From contig KN834777.1 in the NCBI GenBank assembly GCA_000827265.1, positions 198,951 through 262,950 on the forward strand: 64,000 bases of DNA, written 5' to 3'. Positions 11,046 through 22,175 of the stretch are shown in pieces (within the stretch, counting starts at the first letter, position 1; the number at the start of each line of letters is the position of its first letter). The translations under genes were made by a program, and so were the position numbers. The stretch is from Collybiopsis luxurians FD-317 M1 (taxonomy: Eukaryota > Basidiomycota > Agaricomycetes > Agaricales > Omphalotaceae). The notes below the pieces were generated by a model, which searched no databases, was not told the DNA's origin, and saw nothing but the letters and a program-made list of their open reading frames with translations.

Positions 11046-11530
11046 AGACCCATGAAAAAACTAGATCATAAATGGAGCGGACTGTACACAATTCTGGAAA
11101 GAATTGGAATGCACACATACAGACTAGACCTTCCGGGAGACCTACACAAGATACATAATGTATTTCATGTTGACTGCTTGCATTCACACCATGTGAACCC
11201 CTTCCACTAGATGCTCTCACCCCTCAGGCTGCCTGCAATTCACATTAGAGGAGAACCTGAACACAAAGTGGAAAGAATATTGGATAGTAGACTGATAGCA
11301 GAAAGAAACTTGGAGATAGAATACTTAATCAAGTGGAAAGGGTACAAGGAGGAGTACAACTCATGGGTCAAATGGGAAGGAATGGCTGGAAGCATCTAAT
11401 TAATAGATGGCATGAGGAGCATATGTGCAAGTGCAAGATTCTTCCAGAACATATCTGTGAACTAGAAAACTTGGTGCAAGAGGATCAGGAAGAACAACAA
11501 AGGGTGCAAGAGGTAGAAGGACATTGATGA
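11046..11530 (+). pseudogene. pol: Ty3/gypsy integrase C-terminus and chromodomain fragment
   Basis: A second, different gypsy element survives only as its 3' end. The frame reads KLDHKWSGLYTILERIG, YRLDLPGDLHKIHNVFHVD (the segment that follows the integrase core in chromoviruses), a TAG stop, then a chromodomain: EHKVERILDSR, EIEYLIKWKGYKEEYNSW. After a frame change a charged tail follows (ILPEHICELENLVQEDQEEQ). It points right, opposite to the complete gypsy copy at 3773-10052, and runs into a purine-rich AATTTAAGGGGAAA followed by TGTTAGAAAT. That is what the polypurine tract and LTR start of this element would look like. Confidence 0.75.
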
Positions 11531-11591
11531 GAAGATAATGCAAGTTTAAAAGGGGGTAAATGCAAAAACACAAGATCCTCAACTCTCATTT

Positions 11592-12443
11592 ACACCTGAC
11601 TGATGAGTTTTTCCCAGCTGAAAAATTTAAGGGGAAATGTTAGAAATAATTACTAATTTTTCCTAAGAAATTAAAATCATTTTTCACCTGATTAAGAATA
11701 TCTTTCTCATAAGATAAAATTGGTCTTTCAGCCAAGAAAAAGATTATCTTTCGGCACAGATAATGATAATCTTTTGTGCCTGTTAAATTTTAAATTTTTC
11801 CTTCAGGAAACCAAATGCCCACTTTTAGTGGAAGTGCCAAAAAGGTGCTCAAATTTACATTTTGTATTCTACTGGTATGTAACTGTATCTCGTAGAGGGA
11901 AAATTCCTTCCCAGGCTTTTGCACTTAGGCAAATGCAAGGTAACAGACTGCAAGCCTCCAAAAGGATGGCCTGTGTCTTTCTTTGCAGATGATTATCTCA
12001 AGGCTTTAATGGACTTTCAGCAGGCAAAATTGCATGTGTCTGAGAAGGAATTTCCCCTCTATGAAGTACAGTTACCAGAGTGATTGATACTGGTAGAATA
12101 TACTATATGTAAAGTTGGGTGCCTTTTCAACGCTTCCACAAAAGTGGGCATTTGGTTTTGCAAAGGAAAAATCTAAAACTTAACAGGTGCAAAAGATTAT
12201 CATTATCTGTGCCGAAAGATTACCTTTATCTTGGCCGAAAAATTATCATTATTGTGGCTGAAAGATGATCATTATCTGGCCCAAAAGGCCAATTTTATCT
12301 TATGGGAAAGATATCCTCAATCGGGTGAAAAATGGTCAAGTTTTCCTATGAAAAAGAATTTCAATTTCTGAGGAAAAATTAATAATTGTTTTTAGCATTT
12401 CCCCTTAAATTTTAGGTCCAGGAAAAACTTGTCGGTCAGGTGT
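11592..12443. repeat. Large inverted repeat built from two gypsy-like 3' ends
   Basis: Left arm about 11592-11913, right arm about 12040-12443, with about 126 bp between. Both arms contain ACACCTGAC, GAGTTTTTCC, AATTTAAGGGGAAATG, a long AT-rich stretch and CCAAATGCCCACTTTT in inverted orientation. The arms differ by substitutions and by an extra short tandem segment in the right arm (GGCCGAAAAATTATC-type words). The left arm is continuous with the gypsy chromodomain fragment. The structure therefore looks like two element ends (polypurine tract plus LTR) facing each other rather than a simple foldback transposon. Confidence 0.7.
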
Positions 12444-13063
12444 GATTTCTTCTCATCAGCCTGGTAATAGTCATATTTTCTTCACTTTTCACTTTAATTT
12501 TGCCACTCACACATTCTAGAAAATCAAGAAAACCAAATGATCTATTTCTTGTTTGTGTATATAATAGTTTTAGTATTTAAAAGAGTAAGACAGGAAGGTA
12601 AAATATATAGGGATACAGTAAACAAGGGTTCAAGTAGGTATCAAGAAGTTACTTGCCTCAATAATTCAGGATGCTTCCTCATAAAAAAGCAATGCAAGTT
12701 CATACACTACAGGGTTATTGGACATCAATATATACAAGTCATTGGCATGGTACAGGAATTGGGGAGGCAAAGCATTGGATGGAAAAGGGGAAGGAGCCAT
12801 GGAAGAGTCAAAAAAAGGATGGTATGGATAGGGCCCAGGAGTCTAAGTGAAACAGAAGAGTTAGGAGCAAGGGGCAGAAGATATAGGACCACAACTGAAA
12901 CTGAAGGTGTGTCCATAGAAATATCCTCCCCCCCACTAGCTCACTGTGCATGAAGACCCACTTCATCTTCTGAGGAAATGTCATTGTAACCAGGTTGACT
13001 ACCCTCAAAGGCCTCCACCCTATCCTTGTCCTCATCACCCAACTTGTCTATAGCACCCTCTGC
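12444..13063. other. Spacer without a convincing gene
   Basis: Open frames exist on both strands (for instance plus strand 12537-12953), but they are low-complexity and match no family I know. The minus-strand part around 12960-13040 is acidic and could be a further piece of the degraded coiled-coil gene to its right. Confidence 0.3.
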
Positions 13064-14712
13064 TTATGAGTTGTCACCACCATCCTCATCACCCAGTTCA
13101 TCCTCCATGGCATATAAGTCTTCACCTTCATGGTCAACATCAAAGATGGGCTTGGAAGCTGGAAGAATGGTGGAAAGAGCTGATTGACACAAACTGGCAA
13201 TCAGATTGTCAAGATGACAAAGGAAGGAAGTAATACCCAAAGCAGAAGCAATGGGAAGAGGATTGGGGAATGGAGTATTGGGATCAGTGTGACAGAAGTA
13301 AGCAATGTCAGTGGGATAAGGTGTTGTCGACTGAATGACAGAAGGAGCATTGACCTGAATATGACCAAGTGGGATACTTTCTGAGAGAGTAGGAAGGGAA
13401 TACTGTTGAGCAGATGCATATTGGTTAAAGATGTGTTCAGCACTTTCTTGTACTGCATGGTTGGAATGCTCAATTCTCCCTGCAACAAAGAGCAACTGAA
13501 GATAGAGGTTGCTGGTATGATTGATCAAGTTGGAAAGATATTTACAGAGATGAACAATATTGGGGTCCTTCTGGTCAAATAGGGGAGAGCCAAGAATATC
13601 ATTCATACAGTTGAAAGAATGATGGAAATGAGTGCCAAAGTTGCCAAAAAACACTTGCAGAAATGCAGATATGTCCAGGTGACAGAGGTCCTGTATCCAG
13701 TTCATGAGAACCTGCAGATTCCCAATGGCCTAGCAAATGCCCTAAGTGATGCTCAAGGTTGGTTGCGAGAGAGGACATGCATGATACTTGCAGTTTGCTC
13801 AAGCATGCTAACTGTGGATGCAAGTGTTGCATTCTCATACAGAAGGGTTTGAATTTGCTGAACATGGTCCTGCAAACCATGAACCCTGTATGCCTCCTCC
13901 ATATCCTCCAATTGTTGCTGTAGTTTTGTGTGCTGATTGGATAGGTGTTTGTTGCAGCATTTGAGCTTGTTGATACATTCTTTGTGAACAGAAGAAGGCT
14001 CCTATGTTAACAAAGTCAATGATAGAAATGAGGGGAAAAGAAAAAACACCAACCTTTGCTGATTGAATAGAACCTGTATCCTTTGAACCATGCAAACTCT
14101 CCAATTCCCACATGTGTTGATGAAGAGTACAAAGCTCCTCCTGATCAGTCTGCTGAGCAGAGAGAAGCTTGCGCTGAGACTCTACAGTTTGATTTGTATT
14201 GTGTAGAGTCTGAGTAACACAAGTAAGCTCTGCCTGAGCATCCTCTAACTCAGCAGTGGTCAAAGACAACTGCTTCCAAAGTGAACTACTTTTGTAATGA
14301 ACATCCATATGGCTGAGTGCATTGTGAATGAAGGAATCTTTCATATCCTTCCACTGAGCAATGAGCTTGAGGTAAGCCTGACACCAAATGTCTGCAGTAC
14401 CAGGCTCTATCGCAGAATGACCTGCCAATCATTGGGGAAGTGGGGGAAGATCAACCTTAACTGGGATCATCTCAATCAGGGATGCCTCTTGCAAGAGGAC
14501 AAGAAATCAGGATAACAAGCTTACTGAATGAAAAGAACACATACAGATACAGCTCTTTGCTCACAAACCAATCCATGCATTACAGGGGCACCAAGATTGT
14601 TCAAACTGGCCGGGATTGGAATGTTCACCCAGGGTGGAGAAGCATTGTGAGACACTGCTGCAGGAGAAGCATGTTGTGGATTACCAGGTGCCTTGCACTT
14701 CGGGGGACCCAT
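13064..14712 (-). pseudogene. Degraded multi-exon coiled-coil protein gene
   Basis: I do not recognise a named family. The likely start is MGPPKCKAPGNPQ at 14712. An intron then leads to an exon reading IEMIPVKVDLPPLPQ, a TGA where CGA would fit, LAGHSAIEPGTADIWCQAYL, and a helical region rich in Leu, Gln and Glu (ELEDAQAELTCVTQTLHNTN, LLSAQQTDQEELCTLHQHMW). A GTTGGT..ATAG intron (about 13997-14056) joins to a second coiled-coil stretch, HLSNQHTKLQQQLEDMEEAY. The 13064-13705 block (start NWIQDLCHLDISAF) ends in an acidic tail, GEDLYAMEDELGDEDGGDNS. Frames between the second coiled coil and this block do not join without a shift, and TAG codons intervene. It resembles a host or element-borne protein that has decayed along with the surrounding transposons. 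Confidence 0.45.
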
Positions 14713-15539
14713 GCAAGTGATGACAGGAAGGGAAGTGGAAGATGACAAAGGGAGAAGGGAGAGATAGGAATTCCAAAGATTTTTGTTCACTAATGATGAA
14801 CAACCATTTTTGGATTTCACCAATAACACCAGGGGACAAGCAAGTGAAGGAGGAAGTTTGCCTCTAATGTGCACTTGTAATAGGTGGACAATATCTGAGA
14901 TGTCACCCTATATAAGGACCTTTTGTATTAATTACAGTTCTTTACATTGTTATTACCTGAACTACCATCTGTTTTGCCTGTTTTTCATATCTCTTTCCAT
15001 TCTTGCTTGAGTATCTTTGCTATTTATGACTACCACTGACAAATATATTGTGTTTACAACAATCCTAATGCACTGCAATGTACCCGCAAGGTACTTTGCT
15101 CACTTCCTAAGCCTCTTTGATGTTGTCTGCAACATTGCTTCAGCTTATACCATTACAACTAACTAATCATATTCAGGTTCTATTTCTATGCACCATGCTC
15201 CATGTGTATTCTTTCTCAATTGCAGATTACTGCCCATTGGACTGTAGTATTCCTCTTTGCAAGACCCCAAAGAGACCTACATATTATTGCACTGGCCGGT
15301 GAACAGTTTATTCAACTAAACAAACATCTACAACACCTTTCCTTAATCTCATAGCTTGGGTCTAATAAATACCTAATTTTTTCAATGCAAGTATTCCCAT
15401 CAGATTGGTGTTATACAACCTCAAGTGTGGTCAAATTATACCATTCACACTGTTTATGTCAGCCAGCTTGTAGTAGCTCATAAGTATTCCTGATTCTTGT
15501 TTTATGCAGGAGCCCCTTGTGCTGAGTCACAAGCTGGGA
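14713..15539. other. Intergenic, no recognisable feature
   Basis: No coding block or repeat end could be supported. The plus strand has several short pyrimidine-rich tracts that could be intron remnants of the gene starting near 15540. Confidence 0.3.
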
Positions 15540-17200
15540 TCTTACCTTGTGTGCCCTCATAAGTAGCCCAAAAACTCATAGGCTGCTACAAGTTTCCGAC
15601 ACTTTTGCTGATGATATTTGTGCTCAGGCTCTTACCTTGACAAAGGCACATGAGGAACAGTTGGAATTACTTTGTGGGATCTCTCAGTCTCTCAAACACT
15701 ATGGTTTTGAATCTCTGAAAGTTGTATTTTCTGATGATCCAGGAAAGGTAATGGTCTTACAGAGCTTGAAGTCATTCATGCCTAACTGGTCAAGTAGGAC
15801 AAACACATCAGGAAAATTATCTTTTGCCCAGGCCACCTATAGGTCTCTGGAGACACCCCCAAAATCCTAGGGATCCCAGGAATCTCTCAGATCTCTCCTA
15901 GAGTCTTTTGGAGCTTTGAGATTGCTCTGGGGTCTTTCAGGGTCCCTGGGGATCCCTAGGAATTAGGGGGTGTCTCCAGAGATCTTTGGGAAGCCTGGGC
16001 CCAGAGCATTTTTCCTGATGCATCTGTTCATGGCTGATTCTTTCTTCTCCTGGAACCAAGAAAAGTGTGGATTCTGATTCAGAAGATGAGGAGGTGCCCC
16101 TGATTGGAGATAATTTCAATGAAGACAAAAGAGACTTGGCTCCAGATGCATGAAGCTTTTGTTCACACTTCATCTGGTATGTATTCAGTCATTTAAGCTG
16201 GGTTATTCATTGATATTTCTGCATAACAGAATTGCTTCCCAGTAATGACTTGTTTGATAACTCTGAGATATCTGGGGCACTTCACCTTGTAGTCTCTTCC
16301 CCACTGGACAAAGACCTCATCTTTACTCCTCTGAAAAAGAACATCTTTCATGCTATCAATATGATACCAACCTCAGTCACACATGGTGATTGTTCTGCTT
16401 TCTTGCATGCCATCAGGGACCATATAATGTGATGGGATCCTGTGATTCATGCAAAAGTCAATAAAGTTTGTCAGCAAGAATTCAAACTTACATTTGACCA
16501 GATGCTCATTCAGAATCCCAGATTTATCCAGGCTTGTACCCCTCATTATGTGCCCCCCTCCAGTGTTCTTGTGCCCACACTCAAGTATGTCTTCACGGTG
16601 TTTGGTAATGCTCATGACCACAAAACTGGACTGTTGATATTTAATGCAAAGGCATGGGATAAGGCAAATGCAGTTCTCACTTTGGCAATGCAACACTTGA
16701 GGAATCCTCTCATGTTGTCCAAAGTGATGTTTCTGACATTGCTTCCCTATTAACCAAATTACCTGTCTCTCAATTGGTGATTTCTGAGTTGGGAAACTTG
16801 GTTTTTCTCTCACCCCAATTGCCGATTCCCATTGATGTTCATCCAGCCAGGAACTCAGATCCATCAGCTCCTCAAATACCATCTGTCCCCACAAGTCATC
16901 TTTCTGTTCCTGAACTAGTGACCTCCCAAACAATGCCCATATTGCTGAAGCCAGTGTCTGCAGGCCCTGCTGAACCCTTACAGGTGAAACAGAGTCAAAG
17001 GGAGACATGGCTGCTTCAGCCAGACTAATGCAAGCAGGAAAAAATATGCTCATGTTGTCAGTGTAAATCATTGCAGTGTCCAGGTAATAATGATATTTTG
17101 CACTGTCCACACCCTTTTACTGTTTCTTGCAAGCAATGGGGTCGGACCAAGGACTGTAGGGGAGTTGATGGAGGCAGAACATGGTCCTACAAGTAGTTTT
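15540..17200 (+). pseudogene. Decayed gene resembling basidiomycete exonuclease-domain/Cys-rich proteins
   Basis: Blocks read in order. 15547-15800: KTHRLLQVSDTFADDICAQA, GFESLKVVFSDDPGKVMVLQ. 16060-16150: an acidic linker (SVDSDSEDEEVPLIGDNF). 16214-16753: NSEISGALHLVVSSPLDKDL, a TGA where CGA fits, WDPVIHAKVNKVCQQEF, VPTLKYVFTVFGNAHDHKTG. About 17030-17190: a Cys-rich tail (CSCCQCKSLQCPGN, CKQWGRTKDCRG). This order (a 'TDNP/DDPGK' strand as in 3'-5' exonuclease-like proteins, a region with 'Y..YGP..D..TGLPLF', and a terminal zinc-ribbon-like tail) resembles a large family of transposon-associated basidiomycete proteins, but the assignment is from memory and tentative. A G/C-rich repeat at 15865-15995 interrupts it. 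Stops and missing exons make it a pseudogene. Confidence 0.4.
15865..15995. repeat. G/C-rich palindromic word repeat
   Basis: A patch rich in CTAGGGATCC, CAGGGTCCCTGGGGATCC and TCTCCAGAGATC words, similar in kind to the patch at 255-345. It splits the pseudogene around it. I cannot tell an intronic repeat from a small inserted element. Confidence 0.4.
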
Positions 17201-17341
17201 CATGTATTCCCTTATCAAATTTATTGTGTATATAGCTTTGCTTTTCTCAAGAGATGAGAATGCACATGTTGCATATTTAAGCACTGATGACATGAGCATT
17301 TAACTTTGAACCAATCATGAGATTGGCCGGATGGAGCCTCC

Positions 17342-17549
17342 TGTTGTGGATCAATGATGTCATACATCTGGAAGATCTGCAATGTACCAATAGTGGTACA
17401 TGAGGTTGATTACTAATCACCCAGTAACTCTTAGTATTTCATAGAACATTCTAGTAGTCCTGTACTTAGGTATAAAGGCTCAAATGAGAGCCAGCAAATA
17501 CAAGTCCTTTTATCATTTCATACCCACTCTTAACCCACAATCTACAATA
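17342..17549 (+). repeat. 5' LTR of the copia element
   Basis: 208 bp. It contains GGTATAAAGG near its centre-right (about 17470-17479), a plausible TATA element for the retroelement transcript. At 17399-17402 it reads CATG where the 3' LTR reads TGCA. Confidence 0.92.
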
Positions 17550-17561
17550 GGTTATGGGCCC
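17550..17561 (+). promoter_or_regulatory. Primer-binding site pairing with initiator-tRNA anticodon arm
   Basis: GGTTATGGGCCC directly follows the LTR. This is the complement of GGGCCCAUAACC, the anticodon-loop region of eukaryotic initiator tRNA-Met, and copia-type elements are known to prime from such a half-tRNA. The match is by motif recall, not by comparison with this organism's tRNA. Confidence 0.7.
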
Positions 17562-17657
17562 TGGCCATAACTGAAACTCTTGCATATACTCAGCTCTCTC
17601 ATTGCTCTTGTCCTTCCACACTCATAACAGCAGCATCACAACAAGTCTACATCCAAT

Positions 17658-20600
17658 ATGTCAGACTCCACCACTAGTGCATACAGAATTCAACATCTTT
17701 CCAGTGTCAAGAATTACTCCACCTGGAAAATTAAAATTCTTGACATTCTCACTGATATGGGCCTCAAGGAATATGCCCTCAGCACCATCTCCAAACCAAA
17801 TGATCCCACAGCCAAAGCCACCTGGGAGAAGAAGGACAGAGAGGCATTATCTGCCATCTGACTTTGAGTAGGGGATGAACCCCTGGTTTACATATCTGAT
17901 GCGAGCTCAGCTGAATCAGCTTGGAGCACTCTATCAGATATGTATCAACCCAAAGGAGCAATCAGCATCATACAGGTATGTCAAAAGCTAATCCATACCC
18001 AATGCCAAGAGGGGGAAGACATCAATGAGCATATATGCACTATGACTCATTACTGAAAGGAACTTGCCACATTGAACTCCAAACTCTCTGATGACAAGTT
18101 TTCTATTACACTTCTCACTTCCCTTCCAGACTCCTGGGACTCCTTCATTCAAGGAGTTGACACTTCTTCCCTTTCCAACTCCACAGCTCTCATTGCCTGC
18201 ATCCTCAAACAATCCTGCCATAAACTTGCCAAGCCAAGCTCTGACAATGTTGCACTTGCTGCCAACAGATTCAAGAGCAAGGGCAACAAATCATCATCAA
18301 TAGCAGCATGCCATGGCTGCAGTTGCCCTGGCCATTTCATAAATGACTGCTGTGACACTGCCACTGGCAAGACTTACACAGCACAACAGAAAAAGGAGAA
18401 CTATGAATGTGCCATGTGGACATGTTCATGCCCAAAAAGATCCCATTGTGCTCACATTGTTCAGGAGGAACAGACTACTGAGACTGACTATGCATTTATG
18501 AGTCAAACTTCAGTAGACAGTAACTTACCTCCTGATACTTGGTTGGTAGACTTGGCATGTACCAAACACATCATATGGAACAAATCACACTTTTCCACTT
18601 ATCTTGAAACACCTGGCCATTCAGTCAAAGGTTTTGGAGAATCCCCTGCCATTGAACAAGGTACAGCAACTGTGGCAACCCCCATAGGAAAACATGCCTT
18701 CAACCTCACTCTCCAGAATGCCCTGCATGTTCCAAATGCACCCTTCAACCTTATCAGCATTGGGTGCATGACTTGGGCAGGCTTTACAGTGAAATTTACT
18801 GCTAATTCACTGTCAGTGTTTGCTCCTGGCCCTTCCCAGTGTGAAGTCATACATGGAAGGCGAGCTGGAAATCTTTATGTTGTCAAGATCACCTGTAGCT
18901 CACCTCACTTCTCACCATCCCAACATCCTTCCCCATCTATCCCTAATAACTCTGAAACACTTGCTTTCCCATCTGTCCCTACTGTGTGATCCTGGAAAGA
19001 TTGGCACTGTACACTTGGGCACATCAATCCCAAGTCTGTAAAGCTCCTCCATGATAAGGGAATGGTTAGTGGTATGATAGTTAACACCACTAGTCCACTC
19101 ACCTTCAATTGTGACACTTGCACATGTGCCAAACAACATGTACAATCTTTTCCCAAAGAGGCAGAATGGAAATATACAGAAATTGGTGAAATGACATTCA
19201 CTGATGTATGGGGACCGGCATGCACCTATGGGATTAACTGCAAATGATATTTTGTTCCATTCAGTGATGGAGCTACTCAATGGACAGTAATATACTTCAT
19301 GAAACATAAATCTGAAGTAGAAGAAAAGATCAAATCTTATGTTAAATATATCCTTACCCAAACTGGCAAATGCTGCAAAGCTTTCCATTTTGACAACAGT
19401 GGTGAATACATTTCCACCACAGTCAAAAAATTCCTCTCGTCAAAAGGAATTCATTCAGAATACACTGCAGCTGGGTTCTGTGCCAAGATGGCCAGAATCA
19501 GAAACTTACCTCTAAATCGTGACCTTTCCAATTCACTGGACTCTCAGACAAGGTGTGCACATGGTGGTACTACAATCCTGAATTGCACAAAATACAAACC
19601 TCCCAAAATGTTACATTCAATTTTGACAATGAAGATACATCATCAACAGAAGTAATCCAGACATCAACACTCAAGGGGAAGCAGAAGCAGGTTGACCAAA
19701 ATGAACTGAAATCATCCTCACCAGTCAAGTTTCTGCTGTCAGATAGTATAGACCAAAACTCACAAATTGAATCAACCACTCAGTCACAATCTATACAACC
19801 CACTCCCAAACCTGCCAAACCCATTTCACCTCCTTGTTCATCCATTCCATAGGCTGCCAAATCAATTCCCATTAACTATCAACTCTTAAATAACCTGGAC
19901 TTGCGCTCATCTAAATGGCCAGATGCATGGAAAACCCATGTTCCATCTTCTGATCCTGATCCAGAACCCAATCCTGACACCACCACTTTTGCATTCCCAC
20001 CTATCCAAGACACTTCAGCTAATGAACCACTGACAGTTGCTGAAGCTCAATCCCACCCCAATTGGCCAAAATGGAAAGAAGCTATGAATGCCAAAATTGA
20101 TCAACTCAAAAAGCTTAACGCCTACTGGCTTACTGAATGCCCACCTGATTGTGTTCCAATTGCAAATAAATGGGTATACCATGTCAAATGCAATGCAGAT
20201 GGAAATATCATTTGGTACAAAGCCCAACTTGTAGCCAAAGGTTTTTCCCAAGTGCTGGGAATAGACTTTGATGAAACCTTTGCGCCAGTTGTCTGAATGG
20301 AGACTGTTCAACTCCTCATTTCCCTTGCTGCCCAATATAAGCTCAAAGCCCACATCATTGATGTTGTCAGTGCATATCTCAATGGGAAACTTGAGGAAGA
20401 AATATACATGATGCAACCCAAGTGCTATGAAGATGGAACTACACAAGTTTGTAAACTTGAACATTCTCTTTACAGTCTAAAGCAAGCAGGACAAGTATGG
20501 AATCTTACTATTGATTCCAGCTTCAAGAAATTAGGTTTTACATGCCTCCTGTCAGACCAATGTGTCTATGTATGAAGATCCACAGAAGGCACCATCATTA

Positions 20601-21552
20601 TTGCAGTACACATCGATGATATGTCTATCTTTGCCTCCAGTGATCAGCTCATGGCTGAGACAGAGTCTCAAGTCTGAATTTTCCATCAATCGACTTGGCC
20701 CACTTCACCAACTTTTGGGCATGGAAATTCATCAGACCCAGGACTCAATCACCATCACACAAACCCAGTATCTTACTCAGATACTCAACTGCTTTGGAAT
20801 GATGGACTGTAAACCTGTTCACATGCCTATGGACACTCACACCAAACTTTCCTGCCTTCCTGAGAATGAGTCGTATCCAGAAATCAAAGCCGTATATCAA
20901 AACATTGTAGGATCTTAGATGTACACTGCCATTACAACTTGCCCTGATATCTCCTTTGCAGTCCAAGCCCTTTCCCAATTCAGCATTAATCCTGGCCCCA
21001 CTCATCTTACAGCTGCCCAAATGAGTTCTTCATTACCTCAAGGGTACACTTAACCTTGGCATCAGATACTCATTTTCTGATGAGTCTAATCTTCATCTTT
21101 TCAGTGATGCTGATTGGGGAAATAGCATGGATGATAGAAAATCAGTATCCGGATATGCATCTATGCATGCAGGGGGAGCTGTTACTTGGAACTTGAAGAA
21201 GCAACCCACTGTTGCACTCTTGAGTTTGGAGGCAGAATATCTAGCCCTTTCTGCAACCACTCCCAAAGCTCTCTGGCTTCAAATCTTATTTTTGGAACTC
21301 GGACTTCCATTCCACCATCCTGTTGATATATTTGTAGACAACCAAGGAACTATTGTGTTTGCACAAAACTCTGGTTTCCATTCCTGCTCCAAACATATTG
21401 ACATCTGACACCACTTCATACACGAGAATATTGCCTCTAACAAGGTCACAGTTAACTACTGCGCAACTGAAAATAATGTGGCAGATATTCTAACAAAGGG
21501 TCTTGACCAGAACAAGCACAAACATCTCATCAAGCTTCTTGGGATGTATTGA
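17658..21552 (+). pseudogene. gag-pol: Copia gag-pol polyprotein, broken by stops, frameshifts and an integrase deletion
   Basis: Starts MSDSTTSAYRIQHLSS. The gag CCHC knuckle is CHGCSCPGHFINDC (near 18310-18352). The protease motif reads WLVDLACTKHI where the family has D-S-G; TCG->TTG would give the Ser->Leu change. The gag-pre-integrase zinc region WHCTLGHINPKSV...CDTCTCAKQH and two integrase acids are visible (TFTDVWGPA, FHFDNSGEY). After EYTAAG (about 19465) the frame changes and the rest of the integrase core, including its Glu, is missing. Reverse transcriptase is largely complete (NKWVYHVKC, LEHSLYSLKQAG, AVHIDDMSIF) but changes frame near 20670. RNase H (LFSDADWGNSMDDRKSVSGY, LSLEAEYLALS) is in a third frame. 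Stops at about 17862-17870, 18055, 18987, 19246, 20294, 20574 and 21406 are all TGA at Arg positions. A TAG follows GS near 20918. Confidence 0.88.
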
Positions 21553-21554
21553 GC

Positions 21555-21565
21555 TTGAGGGGGAG
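21555..21565 (+). promoter_or_regulatory. Copia polypurine tract
   Basis: TTGAGGGGGAG lies immediately before the 3' LTR. It is the standard position for the primer of plus-strand synthesis. Confidence 0.75.
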
Positions 21566-21773
21566 TGTTGTGGATCAATGATGTCATACATCTGGAAGAT
21601 CTGCAATGTACCAATAGTGGTATGCAAGGTTGATTACTAATCACCCAGTAACTCTTAGTATTTCATAGAACATTCTAGTAGTCCTGTACTTAGGTATAAA
21701 GGCTCGAATGAGAGCCAGCAAATACAAGTCCTTTTATCATTTCATACCCACTCTTAACCCACAATCTACAATA
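21566..21773 (+). repeat. 3' LTR of the copia element
   Basis: 208 bp, same ends as the 5' LTR. It reads TGCA at 21623-21626 where the 5' LTR has CATG, and CTCGAATG where the 5' LTR has CTCAAATG. The target duplication CCTCC follows directly. Confidence 0.92.
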
Positions 21774-22175
21774 CCTCCCCTAATTTCTTTCTTTTCTTTT
21801 CTTTGTTCCTTCTTTTACCAAAATTTCAATGGGACCTACCCAGTATATTGGAGCATAAACATTGAATTTAACCTCTGCTGCATCCTAGTCATACCCAGCA
21901 TTCCTTGTATTCACTCTTTTATAGGATACAGTGCCTATATATATATAATCCCATTATTTTCCTCCAGCCAATGTCCCTTATCAAATCATCAAGAATGTCA
22001 TGGTCCCTGACTCAAACTACTGGGTGCCAGGGCCTTGTTCATGCTTTTACTTCCTTGCCATTTCTGGATTCTAATCATACCCCAGTAACACTCATATTTG
22101 CTCATTTGATTGCATGAATACCTCCAGATTCTGCCTATATATCCTTGACCAAAACCCTTCCACAATTCACAGAGA

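Larger units (their letters stand above)
17342..21773 (+). mobile_element. Complete Ty1/copia LTR retrotransposon, inactivated
   Basis: Two 208-bp LTRs (17342-17549 and 21566-21773) start TGTTGTGGATC and end CTACAATA. They are bracketed by the 5-bp target duplication CCTCC (17337-17341 and 21774-21778). A primer-binding site, GGTTATGGGCCC, follows the 5' LTR, and a polypurine tract, TTGAGGGGGAG, precedes the 3' LTR. Domain order gag, protease, integrase, reverse transcriptase, RNase H is that of Ty1/copia. The LTRs differ at five positions, every one explained by decay of a CpG. Confidence 0.93.

Noticed and set aside
12537..12953. Plus-strand 138-codon frame
   Set aside because: Basic, low-complexity, no domain, and opposite to acidic minus-strand sequence that could belong to the coiled-coil gene.
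16373..17110. 245-codon minus-strand open frame
   Set aside because: It lies antisense to a plus-strand series of blocks with family-like motifs, a TGA-for-Arg codon and a Cys-rich tail. The minus frame has no recognisable domain.
17399..17402. CATG/TGCA difference between copia LTRs considered as a small inversion
   Set aside because: The reverse complement of CATG is itself, so inversion cannot give TGCA; two CpG transitions on alternate strands explain it.
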